64,000 bases of DNA, from contig CAVROT010000005.1 in NCBI GenBank assembly GCA_963722905.1, forward strand, positions 1 through 64,000, given 5' to 3'. Origin of the DNA: CAVROT01 sp963722905. GTDB lineage: Bacteria > Pseudomonadota > Alphaproteobacteria > Rhodobacterales > Rhodobacteraceae. A program made the position numbers and the translations under genes. The notes beneath the pieces are model-generated. The model did not search any database. It saw only the letters and a list, made by a program, of their open reading frames with translations, and was not told where the DNA came from. Of the stretch, positions 53,391 to 61,417 are shown piece after piece (positions within the stretch are counted from its first letter, which is position 1; every line of letters starts with the position of its first letter).

Positions 53391-53843
53391 TCAGGATCGA
53401 AAGTCCTTCGGCGATCCCATGACGACGTAGGACGTGATCGAAGCGACCTGCGGCAGGACGCCCAGCACCTCGGTATGGAAGTGCTTGTAGGCCGCGAGGT
53501 CGGCCGCCTCGATCCGCAGGAGGTATTCGACGGCGCCGGTGACGTTGTGGCACTCGACCACCTCGGGCGCGCGGGAGATACCGCGCTCGAACGCCTCTTG
53601 TGCCGCCTTGGTGTGGACGTTCAGCCCGACCGCCACGTAGGCAACGAACCCGATCCCGATGGCGCCGCGGTCCAGCACCGCCCGGTAGCCCGCGATGACG
53701 CCCCGCCGTTCAAGGCCGGCGACACGGCGCAGGCAAGCCGACGGAGACAGTCCGACGCGGTCGGCAAGGGCAGCGTTCGACAGCCGCCCATCGCGCGTTA
53801 ACTCACGCAAGATCCTGTCGTCCAATGCGTCGATAGCGGCCAT
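53391..53843 (-). CDS. Lrp/AsnC-family transcriptional regulator
   Basis: A 150-residue regulator with an N-terminal helix-turn-helix (LDDRILRELTRDGRLSNAAL ... VGLSPSACLRRVAGLE) and a C-terminal RAM ligand domain (VVECHNVTGAVEYLLRIEAAD). I chose ATG 53843; an ATG at 53864 adds seven residues with codons (CCA, CAA, TAT) rare in this genome. It is divergent from a LysE-type exporter, the classical pairing of a regulator and the amino-acid exporter it controls. Confidence 0.9.
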   Translation of the reverse strand: MAAIDALDDRILRELTRDGRLSNAALADRVGLSPSACLRRVAGLERRGVIAGYRAVLDRGAIGIGFVAYVAVGLNVHTKAAQEAFERGISRAPEVVECHNVTGAVEYLLRIEAADLAAYKHFHTEVLGVLPQVASITSYVVMGSPKDFRS

Positions 53844-53915
53844 TCGCGGCGCATATTGTGGCATCACGACGCGATACGCAACCCAATGCCCGGGTAGGCG
53901 GTGTATCGTGTCGCC

Positions 53916-54506
53916 ATGACCTATGACGCTCTGGCCGCGCTGGCCCTCTTCGCCTTCGTGACGTCGATCACGCCCGGACCCAACAATCTGATGCTGATGG
54001 CGTCGGGTGCGAACTTCGGGTTTCGGCGGACCATCCCGCACATGCTGGGGGTGGGCCTTGGCTTCGTCGTCATGTGCGCTCTGGTCGGGGCGGGTCTGTC
54101 GCGCGTCTTCGATCTCTGGCCGGCCTCCTACACGATCCTGAAGGTTGCCTCGGTCGCCTATCTCGTGGTGCTCGCACGCAAGATCGCCCTCGCCGCCGCT
54201 CCGGGCAGGGCAGATGCGGACGCGCGCCCGATCACATTCCTGCAGGCGGCGGCGTTCCAGTGGGTGAACCCCAAGGCATGGGCGATGGCGCTGTCGGCGA
54301 TCGCGGCCTACGCGCCCGACCGGTCGCTGGACGCCGTCCTGCTGGTGGCGGCCGTTTTCGGCGCGATCAACCTGCCGGCCGTCGGCACATGGGCGGTACT
54401 GGGACAGCAGATGCGCCGCGTCCTGGCGAACCCCGCTCGCCTGCGGGCCTTCAACTGGACGATGGCGGCGCTTCTCGTCGCGTCCCTGTGGCCGGTCCTC
54501 GTCTAG
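53916..54506 (+). CDS. LysE/RhtB-family exporter
   Basis: Inner-membrane amino-acid exporter, 196 residues, six hydrophobic segments. The N-terminal signature is FVTSITPGPNNLMLMASGAN and the central block FLQAAAFQWVNPKAWAMALS. ATG at 53916; the five upstream open codons are not needed. The divergent Lrp gene, 72 bases away, probably controls it in response to an amino acid. Confidence 0.93.
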   Translation: MTYDALAALALFAFVTSITPGPNNLMLMASGANFGFRRTIPHMLGVGLGFVVMCALVGAGLSRVFDLWPASYTILKVASVAYLVVLARKIALAAAPGRADADARPITFLQAAAFQWVNPKAWAMALSAIAAYAPDRSLDAVLLVAAVFGAINLPAVGTWAVLGQQMRRVLANPARLRAFNWTMAALLVASLWPVLV

Positions 54507-54545
54507 GCGGGCCGCGACGCCGGCGGACGGACCGCCCCGACGCAA

Positions 54546-54572
54546 ACGGCCCGGCGCACAGGGCCGGGCCGT
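54546..54572. terminator. Perfect 10-bp hairpin between convergent genes
   Basis: ACGGCCCGGC and GCCGGGCCGT flank a 7-base loop. On the minus strand it follows the VPLPA gene by 25 bases and is followed by TTTG; on the plus strand it follows the LysE gene by 39 bases. It probably serves both. Confidence 0.65.
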
Positions 54573-54597
54573 ATCGGTCATGCGTCCACGGGGTCGG

Positions 54598-55227
54598 TCA
54601 GGCGGCGGCGGCGCGGCGACGTCGCATCGCGACCAGCGACGCCATCGCGGCAAGGAGGCCCCAGCCCGCGGCGGGCAGCGGCACCGGCGCGACATCGACC
54701 ACCTCGTCGAATTCGGTCAGCTTGACGCTGCCGGAGTCGTCGCCGGACGTCGTGTTGTTGGTCGACTGCGCGCGGATGCCGAACGTGGTGAACGAGAAAT
54801 CGGCCAGCGTCTGCATCGTCGCGACGTCGAAGGACAGCGACGTGATGGAGCCATTGCCGGACCCCTGCGCGCCGAAGCGAAGGATGGTGTCGAAGGTCGG
54901 ACGCCCCCCGCCATTGAAGTTGCAGCCCGAGCTGCATGCCCGGGTGTCGTTGAAGACGCCGGTGAGGGCTTCACCGGTGCTGGTCGACACGTTGCTGACG
55001 CTGGTCTGGCCGAACTGTCCGAGCGAGCTGTTGAGGCCGAAACCGAGGACGTCGCCCGTGCCGGCGATCAGATCGATCCCGAACGTGAGACGGCCGGCGG
55101 TGTCGTCGCTGACAGAGACCGCGAATTTCGGTTCGTCAAACTCCGTGCTTTGGTAGGTGACCGTCGCGGCTTGCGCCGAAACGGCTGCGGTCGCGGCTGC
55201 CGCCGCGATGAGAACTGCCTTGAACAT
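54598..55227 (-). CDS. VPLPA-CTERM sorted secreted protein
   Basis: A 209-residue exported protein. Signal peptide MFKAVLIAAAAATAAVSAQA, cleaved before ATVTY. The body is Ser/Thr/Gly/Asn-rich (LNSSLGQFGQTSVSNVSTST; one CSSGC pair) and of unknown fold. The C-terminus carries PVPLPAAGWGLL, a short hydrophobic helix and MRRRR, the sorting signal recognised by exosortase-type transpeptidases in proteobacteria. The protein is thus expected at the cell surface or in the matrix. No exosortase gene is in the window. Start is ATG at 55227. Confidence 0.9.
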   Translation of the reverse strand: MFKAVLIAAAAATAAVSAQAATVTYQSTEFDEPKFAVSVSDDTAGRLTFGIDLIAGTGDVLGFGLNSSLGQFGQTSVSNVSTSTGEALTGVFNDTRACSSGCNFNGGGRPTFDTILRFGAQGSGNGSITSLSFDVATMQTLADFSFTTFGIRAQSTNNTTSGDDSGSVKLTEFDEVVDVAPVPLPAAGWGLLAAMASLVAMRRRRAAAA

Positions 55228-55560
55228 TTTTGGACCCTGCCTTCGGTAAATAAATTCTGATGATGACGAAACGCTGCGACGGATCAGGTGGCGACTGGTC
55301 GGCCGAGCCCTTTCGATATCCGACCCGTCGCCCGTCACGCCAGACAAAACGGCGTGATTTTCATCCCAATGCCATGAAAAGCCTCACTAAAATATACCTT
55401 CGATTGCGGCGCGGGCGGTGGATACACGGATGGCGGCATTCCGCCGGACCGACCGATCGCGACCCGGGGTGCGGCAGCACCCGGTGCGCCCCCCGTGACA
55501 GCCCGCCGCGACCTGCTTAGAAGGCGGGAGCGTCGTTCAGACGACCGGAGAGCGCATACG
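55228..55560. other. Gap upstream of purF and the VPLPA gene
   Basis: 333 bases between divergent genes, AT-richer than its surroundings at 55353-55405 (gattttcatcc ... aaaatatacc), so it probably holds promoters for both. No gene seen. Confidence 0.5.
55335..55361 (+). terminator. Hairpin followed by TTTT upstream of purF
   Basis: TCACGCC, a 9-base loop, GGCGTGA, then TTTT on the plus strand, 200 bases before purF. As no plus-strand gene precedes it, it may stop antisense transcripts or act as an attenuator in the purF leader. Confidence 0.4.
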
Positions 55561-57036
55561 ATGTTCCCACGCCATGCCGGACATCCGGACGACGACGACC
55601 GGCTTCACGAGGAATGCGGCGTCTTCGGCGTCAACGGCGCCGCCGATGCGGCCAACTTCGTGGCGCTGGGGCTTCATGCCCTGCAGCACCGCGGGCAGGA
55701 AGCGGCCGGCATCGTGTCGCACCACCCCGAGCACGGATTCAACAGCGCGCGGCGCTTCGGCTACGTGCGCGACAGTTTCACCAAGGTGTCGCTGATGGAA
55801 TCGCTGCCGGGCCCGCTGGCCATCGGGCATGTCCGCTATTCCACCACCGGGTCCAAGGCGCAGACCCAGATCCGCGACGTGCAGCCCTTCTTCGGAGAGT
55901 TCTCCCTGGGCGGAGCCGCCATCGCGCACAACGGCAACATCACCAACGCGCTGGCGCTGCGGCGCGAACTGATCGGCGCCGGGTCGATCTTCCAGTCGGC
56001 GTCGGACAGCGAATGCATCATCCACCTCATGGCGCGGTCGCTCCAGCGCCGTGTGCCCGACCGGATGATGGACGCGCTACGCCGTGTCGAGGGGGCGTTC
56101 AGCATCGTCGCGATGACACGCACCAAGCTCATCGGCGTGCGCGACCCGCTGGGGGTACGGCCTCTGGTGCTGGGCCGGATCGGCCCCGAGGACGGCGGCG
56201 CCCACGTGCTGGCGTCCGAAACCTGCGCGCTGGACATCATCGGCGCAGAGTTCCTGCGCGAAGTCGCGCCCGGAGAGATGGTGGTGATCGAGGACGCGAA
56301 GGTCACGAGTCACCAGCCCTTCGCCCCCGCCCGCCCACGGTTCTGCATCTTCGAGCACGTGTATTTCTCTCGCCCCGATTCGATTTTGGGCGGCCGGTCC
56401 GTCTACGAGACCCGGCGCGCCATCGGCGAGGAGCTGGCGCGCGAGGCGCCGGCCGACGCGGACCTGGTCTGCCCAGTGCCCGACAGCGGCACGCCGGCCG
56501 CCATCGGCTATTCCGCCGCCTCCGGCATCCCCTACGCCATGGGAATCGTGCGCAACCAGTACGTCGGGCGCACCTTCATCGAGCCGACCGAGCAGATCCG
56601 CAACATGGGCGTGCGGCTCAAGCTGAACGTCAACCGCGCGCTTGTCCGCGGCAAGCGCGTCGTGCTGGTGGACAATTCGGTGGTGCGCGGCACGACGTCG
56701 ATCAAGATCCGCGAGATGGTGATGGACGCGGGCGCGGCCGAGGTCCACTTCCGCATCGCCTCGCCGCCCACGGCCTGGCCCTGCTTCTACGGCGTCGACA
56801 CCCCCCAGCGGGACAAGCTGCTGGCCGCGTCCATGTCCGAGGACGAGATGCGCGCCCATCTCGACGTCACGTCGCTGCGCTTCATCTCGCTCGACGGGCT
56901 CTACCGCGCGACAGGCGAGGCGCAGGGCCGCGACGCCGCCGCCCCCCAGCACTGCGACGCCTGCTTTTCGGGCGACTACCCTGTGGTCCCTTCCGACGTG
57001 GTCGAGGGCGGTTTCCGGATGCGGGCGGCGGAATGA
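55561..57036 (+). CDS. purF: Amidophosphoribosyltransferase
   Basis: First enzyme of purine synthesis, 491 residues, cytoplasmic. After an 18-residue propeptide the catalytic Cys19 begins the glutaminase domain (ECGVFGVNGAADAANF). The PRPP site is VVLVDNSVVRGTTS. Four cysteines in RFCIFEHVYFSRP, WPCFYGVDTP and CDACFSGDYP match the positions of the [4Fe-4S] ligands of the Bacillus enzyme, so the cluster-containing type is inferred. ATG at 55561; 22 open codons upstream lack similarity. Confidence 0.95.
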   Translation: MFPRHAGHPDDDDRLHEECGVFGVNGAADAANFVALGLHALQHRGQEAAGIVSHHPEHGFNSARRFGYVRDSFTKVSLMESLPGPLAIGHVRYSTTGSKAQTQIRDVQPFFGEFSLGGAAIAHNGNITNALALRRELIGAGSIFQSASDSECIIHLMARSLQRRVPDRMMDALRRVEGAFSIVAMTRTKLIGVRDPLGVRPLVLGRIGPEDGGAHVLASETCALDIIGAEFLREVAPGEMVVIEDAKVTSHQPFAPARPRFCIFEHVYFSRPDSILGGRSVYETRRAIGEELAREAPADADLVCPVPDSGTPAAIGYSAASGIPYAMGIVRNQYVGRTFIEPTEQIRNMGVRLKLNVNRALVRGKRVVLVDNSVVRGTTSIKIREMVMDAGAAEVHFRIASPPTAWPCFYGVDTPQRDKLLAASMSEDEMRAHLDVTSLRFISLDGLYRATGEAQGRDAAAPQHCDACFSGDYPVVPSDVVEGGFRMRAAE

Positions 57037-57394
57037 CGGGAGTATCCAGTCCGATGCCCCTGCTCTGGACCGCGGAAGGGCAACGCGTGATATCGCGCCT
57101 GCCGCCCTCAGGATACAATGCGGCTATCGCACGCAACGTGGCACCAAACCTTGGCTTCATCAGTTCGACTCTGCCCAACAGGTACACTGACCGACCCCAA
57201 ACGCGATCCCGGTGCGATCACCGGCGGTTGTCGCCTGTCGCTGCCAAGGGGTCTCGAATTGCAGGCCCCCGCCCCGCCGACCGGCTCGCCCCCGATAACC
57301 TTGGGTGCCGCCGGCACGGAACGAACATTTACGCTATCAAGATCGCTGTCCCACGTATTTCCTCGGTTTCACTGACCGACGGCGCAGACGGCGC
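57037..57394. other. Gap between purF and SDR gene, no gene seen
   Basis: 358 bases with moderate GC. Translations in all frames lack similarity. The segment 57300-57370 is AT-richer and may hold the SDR promoter. Confidence 0.5.
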
Positions 57395-58030
57395 ATGATC
57401 GCCCTCGTCACCGGCGCCTCTCGCGGGCTGGGTTTTGCGCTGGCGCAGGCGCTCGCCGCGACGCATCACGTCGTCGCCGTGGCACGCACGGCCGGCGGGC
57501 TGGAAGAGCTGGATGACGCCATCCAGGCCACTGGCGGCGCGGCGACCCTCGCACCCATGGACGTGACCGATGCCGATGCCATGGCGCATCTGTGCCGCGG
57601 CATCCACGACCGCTGGGGCCGGGTGGACCTCTGGGCGCACGCCGCGATCCATGCCGCTCCGCTGGCCCCGGCCGCGCATCTGGATCCCAGGGACTGGGAG
57701 AAATCCATGGCCACCAACGGCACCGCCACCGCGCGCCTGATCGGCATGGTGGAGCCCCTGCTGCGCGCCGCGCCCGCCGGTCGCGCGCTCTTCTTCGACG
57801 ATGCGCGCGCGGGGCAGAAATTCTTCGGCCACTACGGCGCGACGAAGGCGGCGCAGATGGCGCTGGCCCGGTCCTGGCAGTCCGAGACGGCGCGTACCGG
57901 CCCCGCCGTGCACGTGCTCGCCCCCGCCCCTATGCCGACCGCCCTGCGCGCACGCTTTCATCCCGGCGAAGACCGCACGCCCCTCGCCGATCCCGCCCAC
58001 GAGGCCCGGCGCTTGCTGGCCCTCGTCTAG
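57395..58030 (+). CDS. Short-chain dehydrogenase/reductase
   Basis: NAD(P)-dependent SDR of 211 residues, slightly short for the family (~250). The cofactor loop is VTGASRGLGFAL at the very N-terminus, the DVTDADAM block binds adenine, and the catalytic Tyr-Lys pair is HYGATKAA. The usual NNAG motif is changed to WAHAAIHA, and the catalytic Ser position is FFDDARAGQ, with no obvious Ser, so catalysis may be atypical. ATG at 57395. In Rhodobacteraceae similar genes often follow purF. Substrate unknown. Confidence 0.85.
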   Translation: MIALVTGASRGLGFALAQALAATHHVVAVARTAGGLEELDDAIQATGGAATLAPMDVTDADAMAHLCRGIHDRWGRVDLWAHAAIHAAPLAPAAHLDPRDWEKSMATNGTATARLIGMVEPLLRAAPAGRALFFDDARAGQKFFGHYGATKAAQMALARSWQSETARTGPAVHVLAPAPMPTALRARFHPGEDRTPLADPAHEARRLLALV

Positions 58031-58130
58031 CGCCCGCAGCCGGCCGCGCGCGGCAGCGCCTACGGAGCCCCGCGACCCCTTGGGTCGCGATGCAGGCTCC
58101 GAGGCCGGCAGGCAGAACACGGCGCACCCC

Positions 58131-58167
58131 CTCACCCTGTCCGAAATACTCCCCCCGGAGGGTCCGC
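58131..58167 (-). repeat. Intergenic repeat family A, copy 4
   Basis: On the minus strand CCTCCGG, a G-run and GGAGTATTTCGGACAGGGTGAG, about 100 bases after the SDR stop and 58 bases before the surE start, pointing against the flanking genes. Confidence 0.7.
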
Positions 58168-58224
58168 CGCTTGTCGCCTGCGCCCCTCTCGCCTATGGAG
58201 ACGGGAACCCCGAAAGGCCCAGCC

Positions 58225-59052
58225 GTGCGCATCCTCATCACCAACGACGACGGCATCAACGCGCCCGGCCTGTCGGTCCTCCACGCCATCGCCGAGGACA
58301 TCGCCGGGCCGCAGGGCGAGGTCTGGACCATCGCCCCCGCGTTCGAGCAGTCGGGCGTCGGCCATTGCATCAGCTACACCCACCCGATGCTGATCGCCGA
58401 GGTGGGGGATCGCCGCTGGGCGGCCGAGGGTTCTCCGGCCGACTGCGTGATGGCGGCCCTTCACGACGTCATGCCGCAGCCCCCCGACCTGGTACTTTCG
58501 GGCGTCAACCGGGGCAACAATGCGGCCGAGAACGTGTTGTACTCCGGCACCGTCGGCGGTGCCATGGAAGCGGCGCTGCAGGGATTGCCGGCCATTGCGC
58601 TGTCGCAGTTCTACGGGCCGGGCAATGCCCGCGCCGACGATCCCTTCGACGCCGCCGCGACCTGGGGCGCGCGGACCGTGCGCGCCATACTGGACGCCGA
58701 TGCGTTCGACACGGTCGACTACCGGCTTTTCTACAACGTCAATTTCCCGCCCCTGCCCGGCCGCGACGTCCGTGGCATGGCCGCCGCCGCGCAGGGATTC
58801 CGCCCCGGCGTCGTCATGCGGACCGAGGCGCACCTGTCGCCGTCGGGACGCCGGTTCCTGTGGGTCCGCGGCGGCGACCAGCAGGTCCCCTCGGGCGACG
58901 ATACCGACGCGACACTGAACCTCGACGGCTGGATATCGGTGACGCCGATGCGCGCCGACCTTACCGCGCACGACCGCCTCGACCCTCTGCGACGCTCCCT
59001 GGCGTCCGACGGCGACGCTCCATCGCCCGCGCATGACGCGGCCGGCCGGTGA
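58225..59052 (+). CDS. surE: 5'/3'-nucleotidase SurE
   Basis: Metal-dependent nucleotide phosphatase of 275 residues. The metal site is ILITNDDGINAPGL (Asp-Asp), with GSPADCV and LVLSGVNRGNNAAENVLYSG as further SurE signatures. GTG at 58225 gives the usual MRILITNDDG start and has AAAGG upstream; an in-frame ATG at 58195 would add ten residues. First gene of the conserved surE-pcm-nlpD block. Confidence 0.93.
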   Translation: MRILITNDDGINAPGLSVLHAIAEDIAGPQGEVWTIAPAFEQSGVGHCISYTHPMLIAEVGDRRWAAEGSPADCVMAALHDVMPQPPDLVLSGVNRGNNAAENVLYSGTVGGAMEAALQGLPAIALSQFYGPGNARADDPFDAAATWGARTVRAILDADAFDTVDYRLFYNVNFPPLPGRDVRGMAAAAQGFRPGVVMRTEAHLSPSGRRFLWVRGGDQQVPSGDDTDATLNLDGWISVTPMRADLTAHDRLDPLRRSLASDGDAPSPAHDAAGR

Positions 59053-59169
59053 CCCCGTCATCGCCGGGCCCAGGACGGGCCGGGCGGAGCCGGACCACCG
59101 GACGGTCCGATCCGCCGAGGGATGCCGCGATCCGCGCGGCGGCCCGGCCCGCATGACCCGGGCCGTGCA

Positions 59170-59832
59170 ATGACCGGCCGGAACCCGGATCCGGGCGACG
59201 TCGCCACGCGCCAGATGCAATTCCTCTTCGCGCTGCGCAGCCACGGGGTCACCGATGCCCGGACCCTCGGCGCCATGGAGAAGGTCGACCGCGGGGTCTT
59301 CGTACGGGGCCATTTCGCCGACCGCGCCTACGAGGACATGCCGCTGCCCATCGCCTGCGGCCAGACCATCAGCCAGCCCTCCGTGGTGGGCATCATGACG
59401 CAGGCGCTGGACGTCCAGCCGCGCCACAAGGTGCTCGAGATCGGGACCGGCAGCGGCTATCAGGCCGCGATCCTGTCGCATCTCGCGCGGCGGGTCTACA
59501 CGACCGACCGGCACCGCCGCCTGGTTGCGCGGGCCTCCGAGATCTTCACCGAACTGGGTCTCTCCAACGTCACCGCCCTGACCGCCGACGGCAGCCGCGG
59601 CCTGCCCGAGCAGGCGCCCTTCGACCGGATCCTCGTCACCGCCGCCGCCGAGGACCCGCCGGGGCCCCTATTGGCGGAATTGCGCGTCGGCGGTATCATG
59701 GTCGTGCCGGTGGGGCAGTCGGACGCGGTGCAAAGGCTGATCCGGGTCCGGCGCCATGCCGACGGATACGACTACGACGAGTTGCGGTCCGTGCGTTTCG
59801 TGCCGCTCCTCGAAGGGCTCGGCGACGAATGA
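59170..59832 (+). CDS. pcm: Protein-L-isoaspartate O-methyltransferase
   Basis: SAM-dependent repair methyltransferase of 220 residues that acts on isoaspartyl residues in damaged proteins. Signatures: MPLPIACGQTISQPSVVGIM, the SAM loop VLEIGTGSGYQAAIL, and FDRILVTAAAEDPP. ATG at 59170. It lies 117 bases after surE and 97 before nlpD, the classical stationary-phase repair block. Confidence 0.94.
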   Translation: MTGRNPDPGDVATRQMQFLFALRSHGVTDARTLGAMEKVDRGVFVRGHFADRAYEDMPLPIACGQTISQPSVVGIMTQALDVQPRHKVLEIGTGSGYQAAILSHLARRVYTTDRHRRLVARASEIFTELGLSNVTALTADGSRGLPEQAPFDRILVTAAAEDPPGPLLAELRVGGIMVVPVGQSDAVQRLIRVRRHADGYDYDELRSVRFVPLLEGLGDE

Positions 59833-59929
59833 CCGCCCGCCCCCGACGGGATCGGGGCGCGGCCCGGACGGCCAGGCCCGGAACCGCGAGCGATCCGCAA
59901 GAGACGCCGCGACTAACGAGGATGAGCGG

Positions 59930-61261
59930 ATGATGCGACACCGGCGGTCTGCGGGCAGTTGCGGCGAGGCGACCGCGATGGCCGGCGCGGCGCGGGCAGA
60001 GCGGCCTGCCACCGCTCGGCATCGGCAAACCCCGGGCGCCTTGCCGCGCCCCGCCTCCGCGCGCGGGCGCCTCCTGCCCGCCGTCGCTCTGGCGGCGGTG
60101 CTGGGCGGGTGCGGCGGCGACGGTTTCGACCTTGACCTGCGGGATCGCCTCGGTGCGGACATGGACACGTCCCGGGCGGCGCAGGGGGTGGTCGCGGACC
60201 GCCCGCAACCGGACGCCCGCGGCGTCCTGTCCTATCCGGGATACCAGGTTGCCCTGGCCCAACGCGGCGACACGGTGGCCGATGTTGCCGGGCGGGTCGG
60301 CATCCCGGCCGAAGAACTGGCCCGCCACAACGGCGCCCCACTCGACATCGCCCTGCGCCCCGGAGAGGTGCTGGCCCTGCCCCGCCGCGTGGCCGAGGTC
60401 CGGGACGCACCGCGTCCCGTGCGCAGCGCCGCCGCCGCCGCGCCGGTCGCCACCGGGACCCGCACGCCCGCACCTTCTGCAGGTGCCGTCAGCACAGCCA
60501 CGCTCGACCCGGCGCCGCCCGCCGCACAGCCCGAAGCCATTGCCGCCGCACCGGCGCCGGCCGCAGCCGCCGCGGCACCCGTCAGCGACGCTTCGGGCCC
60601 CGAGCCCATCCGTCACAAGGTATCGCGCGGCGAGACCGCGTTTACGGTGGCGCGGCTCTACGACGTCCCGCCCCGCGCGCTGGGCGAGTGGAACGGCCTG
60701 GGCGCGGACCTGGCCGTGCGCGAGGGGCAGTACCTGTTGATCCCCGTCGTCGACCGGGCGCCGCCGACCGAGGTCGCGGCGCCGCCCGGCGCGGGCACGG
60801 CGACGCCCCTGCCGCCCTCGGCCGCGCGCCCGCTTCCGCAGGAGGTCGCCGCGCCCGGCCCCGCGAAGGAGACGCCGGCATCGCCCGACCTCGCCGCCAC
60901 GGCCACCGGCGGCGGCCGTTTCGCGTTGCCGGCCGACGGCCCCGTGATCCGCGCCTACAGCAAGGGGCGCAACGACGGCATCGACATCGGCGCCACGGCG
61001 GGCGGCGCCGTAAGGGCCGCGGACGACGGCACCGTGGCGGCGATCACGCGCGACACCGAACAGGTGCCGATCCTCGTGCTGCGGCATGGGGGCAACCTGC
61101 TGACCGTCTATGCCGGCGTCGCGGACATCTCGGTCGAAAAGGGCCAGACGGTAAAGCGCGGCCAGCGCATCGCGTCGGTGCGCGCCGGGTCTCCGGCCGC
61201 GCTGCATTTCGAGGTGCGCGACGGCTTCGACAGCGTCGATCCCGTGCCCTACCTGGAATAG
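59930..61261 (+). CDS. nlpD: NlpD-like lipoprotein, two LysM and a degenerate M23 domain
   Basis: Envelope protein of 443 residues that probably activates a cell-wall amidase. A lipobox LGGC (Cys61) follows a long Arg/Ala-rich leader; a later Met (17) could be the true start. Two LysM repeats (~105-151; ~225-270, HKVSRGETAFTVARLYDVPP) are joined by Ala/Pro linkers. The C-terminal ~120 residues are LytM/M23-like (GIDIGATAGGAVRAADDGTV; LHFEVRDG). The first zinc His of active M23 enzymes (HxGxD) is replaced here (RNDGIDIG), and the HxH is HFE, so it is likely catalytically inactive, as in E. coli NlpD. Confidence 0.9.
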   Translation: MMRHRRSAGSCGEATAMAGAARAERPATARHRQTPGALPRPASARGRLLPAVALAAVLGGCGGDGFDLDLRDRLGADMDTSRAAQGVVADRPQPDARGVLSYPGYQVALAQRGDTVADVAGRVGIPAEELARHNGAPLDIALRPGEVLALPRRVAEVRDAPRPVRSAAAAAPVATGTRTPAPSAGAVSTATLDPAPPAAQPEAIAAAPAPAAAAAAPVSDASGPEPIRHKVSRGETAFTVARLYDVPPRALGEWNGLGADLAVREGQYLLIPVVDRAPPTEVAAPPGAGTATPLPPSAARPLPQEVAAPGPAKETPASPDLAATATGGGRFALPADGPVIRAYSKGRNDGIDIGATAGGAVRAADDGTVAAITRDTEQVPILVLRHGGNLLTVYAGVADISVEKGQTVKRGQRIASVRAGSPAALHFEVRDGFDSVDPVPYLE

Positions 61262-61417
61262 CGCTGACGCCCGACCTCGCGGGGACATACGTCCCCCTGT
61301 GTCAGGCGGATGAACCTTCCCCGCCGTGCAGACGCATTCTGCCGGAAAGATTGGACAGCCCATACGGGCCTGCCTACGCTCCGGGCATCGCAGAAAGCGA
61401 AAAAGGGGGGAACGACA

